A stretch of 11,505 bases of DNA from Candidatus Lithacetigena glycinireducens (lineage in GTDB: Bacteria; Coprothermobacterota; HKB111), in contig QLUP01000021.1 in the NCBI GenBank assembly GCA_018725485.1, forward strand, positions 1 to 11,505, given 5' to 3'. A program made the position numbers and the translations under genes. The notes under the pieces are model-generated. The model was not told the DNA's origin and did not search any database. It saw only the letters and a program-made list of their open reading frames with translations. This document shows positions 6,368-11,505 of this stretch, piece by piece (position 1 is the first letter of the stretch; each line of letters starts with the position of its first letter).

Positions 6368-7411
6368 TTAAAGATATTGTTTTAAAATTCCTTTCAATGT
6401 TTCAGTTGCTTCATCTTTTTCTGGAAGTTTGCTACCATTACTGTTGAATTCTAAAAGGTTAAGAATCTTTTTCTCTAATTCAACTACTTCACATTCAGTT
6501 TCTCGTAACAGGAATCCTCCATAATCTCGAATATAAGACTTGCCATTGTAATACTGATGGTCATTTATGGCATAGGGATAGGGAACTACTATGGCTTTCA
6601 CTCTGAACCTGGCTAATTCCGCCAGAACACTACCTCCGCCACGCGTTAATACTACATTGGAACAGGCGATAGCATTCCAAATTTCGTGTAAAAAGGGGTG
6701 AACTTTCCATCTTGTTGATAACTTATGGTTATTACAGATACTTACTATTTCTTCGTAATCGTCCTTACCGGTAAGGTGAATGGCGTAAAAATCATTATTG
6801 CTTAAAAGTATTGGTAAAACCTCACCTGCAATTTTATTCAGAAACCGAGAACCCTTGCTTCCACCTAAGACCAAAATAACAGGCTTACCACCTATGAAAC
6901 CATAATCCTTTAAAACTTCCTCCTTACTTACACTATAAAATTCTTCCCTGATGGGGGTTCCAGTATAAATTGCCCTGGAGTTAGAAAAGGGCTTATCTGT
7001 TTCTTTAAACCCTGTTGTTATCTTGCTTGCCCATTTACTGAACATTTTATTGGCTCTTCCTGGAACAACATTTTGTTCATGCAAAATAAAAGGTACTTTT
7101 TTCAGCAAAGATGAAATTATTACCGGCACCATTACATAACCACCAAAACCTACAATTACTGAAGGCTTTACTCTTGAAACAACTTTATAAGCTTTGATAG
7201 TTTCTAATGCATTTTTAACCAGGTTTTTCATGCTGTAAGGCTTAATATCCAGCAAATCATACGGAATCATGAATTCTTTGATAAGTGTCTGTTCAACTCC
7301 CTGAGTTGAACCTATATAATGAACTTTAATTCCATCTTTTCTTATACTTTCAGCCAGAGAAATCGCCGGGTAAAAGTGCCCCCCTGTCCCTCCTCCAGTA
7401 ATGACAACCAC
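6368..7411 (-). CDS. murG: Lipid II synthase MurG (UDP-GlcNAc:lipid I GlcNAc transferase)
   Basis: Peripheral GT-B glycosyltransferase that adds GlcNAc to lipid I on the cytoplasmic face. The 347 aa protein has the full family length. Motifs: GGGTGGHFYPA (6-16), HEQNVVPGRANK, the second glycine-rich loop GGSKGSRFLN, and the UDP-GlcNAc site region TRGGGSVLAELARF followed by VPYPYAINDHQYYN. The usual form of the last motif is SRAGA-x-x-AE, so Ala is replaced by Gly here; the conserved Glu and the HQ are kept. GTG start at 7409-7411, sharing its first base with the ftsW TAG, has an excellent GGGAGGG (7419-7425) 7 nt upstream. Confidence 0.96.
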   Translation of the reverse strand: MVVITGGGTGGHFYPAISLAESIRKDGIKVHYIGSTQGVEQTLIKEFMIPYDLLDIKPYSMKNLVKNALETIKAYKVVSRVKPSVIVGFGGYVMVPVIISSLLKKVPFILHEQNVVPGRANKMFSKWASKITTGFKETDKPFSNSRAIYTGTPIREEFYSVSKEEVLKDYGFIGGKPVILVLGGSKGSRFLNKIAGEVLPILLSNNDFYAIHLTGKDDYEEIVSICNNHKLSTRWKVHPFLHEIWNAIACSNVVLTRGGGSVLAELARFRVKAIVVPYPYAINDHQYYNGKSYIRDYGGFLLRETECEVVELEKKILNLLEFNSNGSKLPEKDEATETLKGILKQYL

Positions 7412-8478
7412 TATTTTTCCCTCCCTATAGACAACAAAAAACCCATTTCTGCCATGGTAACCAGAAGAAAAGTTCCTCCATAACTTAAGAAAGGAAATGG
7501 TAAACCCTTAGCAGGCAGAAGACTTAAGGATACTCCTGCATTTATGAAAGCATATAAACAAAGTTTAATAACCACAGCAGAACCATATAACATAGAAAAT
7601 AGGTCCCTGGAAGATGAAGCTAACCTTAAACCAGAATATAGTATGGCGCCTAATATAAAATATATAAGCAAGCCACCAAGAAAACCAGTCTCTTCCAGAA
7701 AAACAGAAAAAGAAAAATCAGAGAAAGAGTAAGGTAGGTAAAGTAAACGAGCCTTACCTTTACCAATACCCTGTCCGAGGAGTCCTCCTGCCCTGATGGC
7801 CTCCAGGCTTTGAGTAACCTGGTAGGAAGCGTGCTCATCAGGGTTGAGAAAAGAAATAATTCTCTTAACCCTGTAAGGCTGAGCTATAGATGAAAGTAAC
7901 ACTATTATCAAGATAGGCAGGGAAATACATACAAATTTTTTCCAGGAAACTCCTGCAAGAAAATAAAACACCAGGCCAATAATTACTAATATTACAGCAC
8001 TTCCAAAATCCGGTTCTAAATATATCAGAACAGCAGATAGCAAAGTAATGATAAGATGAGGTATTAACCTGATAATCTTGTTTATATTTTTCCCAAGATT
8101 AGCAAAATAACAGGAAGAATAGATGATAAAACCTGAAAGAGCTATACTCGAAGGCTGGAAACTTATTCCAAAGAAATCTATCCACCTTTTACTGAAATTT
8201 ATTTCTTTTCTCAAACCAGGTATGAGTACGGTTCCCAATAAAGCTAAAGAAAAGAAGAGTGCCAGTAAAGCAAACTTTTTAATGAAACCTGTTCCTAACC
8301 AATAACTAATAGAAAAAAACAAAATGCTAAGAATTAGATAAATAAGGTGGCGTGAAGAATAACTCAAAGCATCGCCCGTTTTAAGGTAAGCCCAGGCTGC
8401 ACTGCTACTTAAAACATTCAGACAACCCATAAAAAGAATGGTGGCAATTGAAATTAATAATACTCTTTTCTCTAACAT
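7411..8478 (-). CDS. ftsW: FtsW/SpoVE-type lipid II polymerase (SEDS family)
   Basis: Integral membrane peptidoglycan glycosyltransferase working with the class B PBP. 355 aa, about ten membrane helices. SEDS landmarks: RWI near 98-100, QPS (108-110), LEPDFGSA (154-161), QSLEAIRAGGLLGQGIGKG (223-241), the extracellular loop with D254 (YLPYSFSDFSF, usual form LPEAHTDFIF), LEETG, and FPFLSYGG. D254 aligns with the essential Asp of RodA/FtsW. Two normally conserved charged residues of QPSE-x-x-K are replaced (Ser111, Leu114), and the Glu of LPEAHTD is Tyr250. Position between mraY and murG favours FtsW over RodA; a SpoVE-type sporulation role cannot be excluded. ATG start 6 bp after mraY with an AAGGTAGGG purine stretch upstream. 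murD, normally before ftsW, is absent. Confidence 0.9.
   Translation of the reverse strand: MLEKRVLLISIATILFMGCLNVLSSSAAWAYLKTGDALSYSSRHLIYLILSILFFSISYWLGTGFIKKFALLALFFSLALLGTVLIPGLRKEINFSKRWIDFFGISFQPSSIALSGFIIYSSCYFANLGKNINKIIRLIPHLIITLLSAVLIYLEPDFGSAVILVIIGLVFYFLAGVSWKKFVCISLPILIIVLLSSIAQPYRVKRIISFLNPDEHASYQVTQSLEAIRAGGLLGQGIGKGKARLLYLPYSFSDFSFSVFLEETGFLGGLLIYFILGAILYSGLRLASSSRDLFSMLYGSAVVIKLCLYAFINAGVSLSLLPAKGLPFPFLSYGGTFLLVTMAEMGFLLSIGREK
7419..7425 (-). promoter_or_regulatory. Strong ribosome binding site of murG
   Basis: GGGAGGG, 7 nt before the GTG at 7409-7411 and inside the end of ftsW. It supports the GTG start of murG, which shares one base with the ftsW TAG stop. Confidence 0.8.
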
Positions 8479-8484
8479 AACACC

Positions 8485-9414
8485 CTACCTTAACCTGCTA
8501 AGAAGAAGACCGATTAAACAGAATAAGAAAGTAAATATCCAGTACCTACCTACTATTTTTGTTTCTGATAATCCCATTAACTCAAAATGGTGATGTAGGG
8601 GAGACATCCGAAATATTCTCCTGCCACCAGTAAGACGAAAATATATTACCTGAATCACTACCGAAAGTAGGGTGGCTACCAAAATGAATCCAAAGACAGG
8701 TAGAAGGACTTCTCTTCTATCCATAAGGAAAATGCCTGCTAAATATGCTCCAGTAAATAGCGCGCCAGCATCTCCCATAATCACCTGAGCGGGATGAGTA
8801 TTAAACCACAGAAAAGCTAATGAGGAACCGATAATTATTTCAATACCAATAGAATTTCCAGCTACAAACCCCAGTTGATAACTCAACCAGAGGAAGAAGA
8901 AAATAATAAACCCTACACCACTGGCTAAACCATCAAGTCCATCAAGAAAATTGTAGGCATTAGCTGTGGCCAGTATTACCAGAGCACCCCACAATAAATA
9001 CAGATATCCAGCCTCTATCAGCAAGCCACCTGGTAAGGATATTAAACTGCTTTTTTGAAACAAATAATAAAGAAAGGGTAAGAGAAAAAGGACCTGTAAA
9101 ATTATTTTTTCCCTGGCTCTCAAACCCAGAACATTTTTCCGAAATATTTTAGTAATATCATCCAATAAACCAATCAGTAAATACCCCATAGTAAGAAACC
9201 AGAACTGCCAGGGAAAAATATTTAAAACCAACCCAAAAACAAAAATAACTAAAGAAAAAATAATGCCTCCACCTGTCGGAACCCCTTTTTTTATCTGATG
9301 ATGGGCTGGACCCTGCTCTCTGATTTTTTGTCCCAACTTTATTTTATTAGCAAATGCTATATAAATGGGATATAAACAAAATGACATTAAAAAAGCCAGA
9401 ATAATATTAACCAT
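8485..9414 (-). CDS. mraY: Phospho-MurNAc-pentapeptide translocase MraY
   Basis: Integral membrane transferase making lipid I from UDP-MurNAc-pentapeptide and undecaprenyl phosphate. 309 aa, slightly short for the family, about ten membrane helices. Catalytic features: DDITK (85-89, the DDxxK motif), NAYNFLDGLDGLA (152-164) with N155, D158 and D161, MGD with D215 (213-215), and PLHHHFE (HHH at 274-276). Deviations: PTGGG (46-50) for PTMGG, and MGDAGA for MGD-x-GS. Its ATG overlaps the end of murE by 8 bp with only a weak ribosome site, implying coupling. murF, usually between murE and mraY, is missing, although MraY's substrate needs MurF. Confidence 0.95.
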   Translation of the reverse strand: MVNIILAFLMSFCLYPIYIAFANKIKLGQKIREQGPAHHQIKKGVPTGGGIIFSLVIFVFGLVLNIFPWQFWFLTMGYLLIGLLDDITKIFRKNVLGLRAREKIILQVLFLLPFLYYLFQKSSLISLPGGLLIEAGYLYLLWGALVILATANAYNFLDGLDGLASGVGFIIFFFLWLSYQLGFVAGNSIGIEIIIGSSLAFLWFNTHPAQVIMGDAGALFTGAYLAGIFLMDRREVLLPVFGFILVATLLSVVIQVIYFRLTGGRRIFRMSPLHHHFELMGLSETKIVGRYWIFTFLFCLIGLLLSRLR

Positions 9415-10894
9415 TCTTAGGGAAACCCCAGGACCTTAAATATTTTTTAACAACTTCCCGATCATCCAGAAAAACCGTTTTATTACCAAATTTTTGTTCA
9501 GTTTCATGACCTCTGCCGGCAATTAAAACTACATCGTTTTCTTGCGCTAAACTTAGACCTTTTTCTATGGCTTCCTGTCGATCTATAATTACCAGGTAAT
9601 CTTCGCCCTCTACCTTGCCTGCACTTTGCATCCCTACTCGGATATCTTCAACAATTGAAGCGGGATTTTCATTCTTGGGATTATCAGTGGTAATTATAGA
9701 AAAATCAGCTTCATGAGCTGAAACTCTACCCATTAAAGGTCGTTTTTCTACATCCCCTTCCCCAACTGCTCCAAAAACAATAATAATGTTTCTCCTTCCC
9801 GTAAGCTGTTTTAAGAATTGTAAAGCCATGCTTAAACCCTCAGGATTGTGAGCAAAATCAACAAAAACCTGGTATGGTTGACCAAGATCAATTTTTTCCA
9901 TTCTTCCGGGTACCGCTGAAGGGTTCAAAGCCCTCTCTTTTAATAAATTTACCGGTATTCCACAGGCGTAACCCGTAGCAATAGATGCCAGGAGGTTATA
10001 AAAATTAAATTTTTCTTTGAAGGAAGTTTCAAATTCCTCATTTTGACCCATCAGGTTTATGTTAAGAAGGGTATTCGTGCCTGCACTTGTTATAGATGTT
10101 ATCTGAAAATCAGCCTCAGATTCCAATCCATAAGTTAGAACCTTAGCCTGGGTCTGGTATTTAACCTGTCGTATCCAGGGATTATCCCAATTTAACAGAG
10201 CAATGCTGTCTTTCTCAAGGGACTGGAATAAAGACAGTTTCGCCTGGAAATAGTTTTCCATAGTTTTATGGTAGTCAAGGTGATCTCTGGCAAAACTGGT
10301 AAACACACTTAATGAAGGTTGGATACTAAAAACTCTTTTTTGGTCTAAACCATGGGAAGATATTTCCATTACAAAATAGGGGGATTTATTGGTTACTGTC
10401 AGAGCCATCAATCTGGCCAGGGTAACGGGATCAGGGGTGGTTTCATTGAGTTTTTCGTAATAATCAGCCACCGAAAATCCCACTGTACCACAGGCTGCCC
10501 CTTGAAATGGTCCACCTAACATGTCTCTTATCAGGCATACCGTCGTGGTCTTTCCATTTGTTCCTGTAACACCAATTATTTTAAGTTTTTGAGAGGGATT
10601 TCCATAAAATATCTGACTTAAAAGAGCGAGCGCTATTCTGGTATCTTTCACCAAAAACATAGGATGGTCGGCAGATATTAATTCTTCCTTTTCTACAACT
10701 GAAGCTACAGCACCCCTGGAAACAGCCTCTCTAAGGAAATCATGGCCATCAAAATTTATACCCTTAATTGCTACGAAAAGAGAACCCGGAATTATTTTCC
10801 TACTATCAAAAACAATATTGCTAATAAGTAATGATTCTTCACCGGTTTTGAGTGTATTCCCTATAGAATAAAGAAGAATATCCTTTAGTATCAT
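9407..10894 (-). CDS. murE: UDP-MurNAc-tripeptide ligase MurE
   Basis: Cytoplasmic ATP-dependent ligase adding the third amino acid (meso-DAP or Lys) to UDP-MurNAc-L-Ala-D-Glu. 495 aa, three Mur ligase domains: N-terminal UDP-binding (DSRKIIPGSLFVAIKG, 30-45), central ATPase with GTNGKTTT (111-118), ETTPDP (151-156), EISSHGL (177-183) and the carbamylated-Lys site K218, and a C-terminal domain. The amino acid specificity motif is DNPK (403-406) where meso-DAP enzymes have DNPR; GRGHE (459-463) keeps the Gly and Glu that contact DAP in E. coli MurE. VGEGD replaces the usual GGDRD and FAHNPE the usual YAHTPD. ATG start in an ATGA overlap with ftsI. It is the only Mur amino acid ligase in the cluster. 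DAP is the more likely substrate, but this is not certain. Confidence 0.92.
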   Translation of the reverse strand: MILKDILLYSIGNTLKTGEESLLISNIVFDSRKIIPGSLFVAIKGINFDGHDFLREAVSRGAVASVVEKEELISADHPMFLVKDTRIALALLSQIFYGNPSQKLKIIGVTGTNGKTTTVCLIRDMLGGPFQGAACGTVGFSVADYYEKLNETTPDPVTLARLMALTVTNKSPYFVMEISSHGLDQKRVFSIQPSLSVFTSFARDHLDYHKTMENYFQAKLSLFQSLEKDSIALLNWDNPWIRQVKYQTQAKVLTYGLESEADFQITSITSAGTNTLLNINLMGQNEEFETSFKEKFNFYNLLASIATGYACGIPVNLLKERALNPSAVPGRMEKIDLGQPYQVFVDFAHNPEGLSMALQFLKQLTGRRNIIIVFGAVGEGDVEKRPLMGRVSAHEADFSIITTDNPKNENPASIVEDIRVGMQSAGKVEGEDYLVIIDRQEAIEKGLSLAQENDVVLIAGRGHETEQKFGNKTVFLDDREVVKKYLRSWGFPKNG

Positions 10895-11505
10895 TGTCTT
10901 TCAGCAGATAACTGCAGGTATTCAACTAACCACCTGGCAATTTCTCCAAAAATTGGGACTGCAGTAGCATAAGCTGGAGCATTAGGTTCATCTAACATTA
11001 CCACTATTAAAAACCGGGGGTTTTTCAGAGTAACGAAACCTGCAAAAGTTGTGATAACTTTCTCATTACTATATTTACCTTCAATAATTTTTTGAGCTGT
11101 TCCGGTTTTTCCACCTGATGAATACCCCTCAACATAACCCAACCTATTTGTTTGAGAAGTAATAGTTCCCTCTAAAGCTTCAAGGATAAGATCAGATGTT
11201 TGTTTCCGAAATACTGTTCTTAAGACTCTTGGTTGATGTTCGTACTCTACCTGTCCCTGGGAGTTCCTGACAATTCTGATAAAACCAGGTCGCAGGTAAT
11301 AACCTCCATTACCCAAAGTAGCGTAAATACTGGCAACCTGTAAAGGAGTAAGTGCTATACCCTGCCCAAAACCGATATTTGCCAGATGCATTTCTTTCTC
11401 AGGTTTCACATAAATACCAACCTCTGCTCCAGGCATATCTACCTCATATGATTTTCCTACCCCAAAAAGAGTATGGTAATATTTATTGAAGTTATCCCTT
11501 CCTAT
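10891..11505 (-). CDS. ftsI: FtsI-type class B penicillin-binding protein, C-terminal part (5' truncated by window edge)
   Basis: Septal transpeptidase fragment: the last 204 residues, with the reading frame open to the window edge (first codons I-G-R-D-N-F). Visible: YYHTLFGVGKSYEVDMPGAEVGI, the conserved NIGFGQGIALTPLQVASIYATLGNGG region, and the active-site KTG box in SSGGKTGTAQK. A final strand and helix FAGFVTLKNPRFLIVVMLDEP follow. The SxxK and SxN motifs lie outside the window. The protein ends just after the transpeptidase domain, with no PASTA domain, unlike Bacillus PbpB and SpoVD. TGA overlaps the murE ATG by 4 bp. Gene order supports FtsI. Confidence 0.92.
   Translation of the reverse strand: MGRDNFNKYYHTLFGVGKSYEVDMPGAEVGIYVKPEKEMHLANIGFGQGIALTPLQVASIYATLGNGGYYLRPGFIRIVRNSQGQVEYEHQPRVLRTVFRKQTSDLILEALEGTITSQTNRLGYVEGYSSGGKTGTAQKIIEGKYSNEKVITTFAGFVTLKNPRFLIVVMLDEPNAPAYATAVPIFGEIARWLVEYLQLSAERQ

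Noticed and set aside
7544-7838. Overlapping frames on both strands inside ftsW (7544-7732 plus, 7650-7838 minus)
   Set aside because: Both lie fully within the well supported ftsW frame and show no domain; they are shadows of membrane-helix codons.

Overview
The window is one co-directional block, entirely on the minus strand, of an AT-rich (by eye roughly 39% GC) bacterial chromosome. The set of families (FtsI-type PBP, MurE, MraY, FtsW, MurG, MurB, FtsQ/DivIB, two DUF881 proteins, the small basic protein Sbp/DUF1290, FtsZ, SepF) and their order match the Bacillota division and cell wall (dcw) cluster. The murG-murB-divIB-ylxW-ylxX-sbp-ftsZ order is the one known from Bacillus and many Clostridia. 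Many residues at normally invariant motif positions differ, so I would place it in a deep-branching clostridial-type lineage. I cannot name the species.

Reading in the direction of transcription (high to low coordinates): a 5'-truncated ftsI at the right edge, then murE, mraY, ftsW, murG, murB, ftsQ, DUF881-a, DUF881-b, sbp, ftsZ, a membrane-anchored HlyD-like protein, and sepF. Junctions are overlaps of 1 to 16 bp or gaps of at most 17 bp, so this reads as one translationally coupled operon. The first part makes lipid II (MurE, MurB, MraY, MurG) and polymerises and cross-links it (FtsW, FtsI). The second part builds the divisome (FtsQ, FtsZ, SepF). Missing from the usual order are murF (between murE and mraY), murD (between mraY and ftsW), murC (between murG and murB) and ftsA (before ftsZ). 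The spoIIGA-sigE-sigG trio that often follows ftsZ in spore formers is also absent.

After sepF a likely extended -10 promoter (757-784) drives a compact RNA/editing operon: tRNA-Ser(GGA), tRNA-Arg(ACG), tadA, tRNA-Ser(CGA). TadA is the deaminase that converts A34 of tRNA-Arg(ACG) to inosine, so enzyme and substrate are adjacent and probably co-transcribed. tadA begins 7 nt after the tRNA-Arg CCA end without a visible Shine-Dalgarno, and its stop codon lies inside tRNA-Ser(CGA). 5' maturation of that tRNA would therefore remove the tadA stop. In many Bacillota tadA is followed by the SRP RNA and dnaX, which may lie just beyond the left edge.

No mobile elements, CRISPR arrays, clear intrinsic terminators or plus-strand genes are supported, and no stretch longer than about 50 bp lacks a gene. 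The points most worth following are the tadA/tRNA arrangement, the selective absence of three Mur ligases, altered conserved residues in FtsW and MurE, and a marked excess of the pentamer CCWGG.
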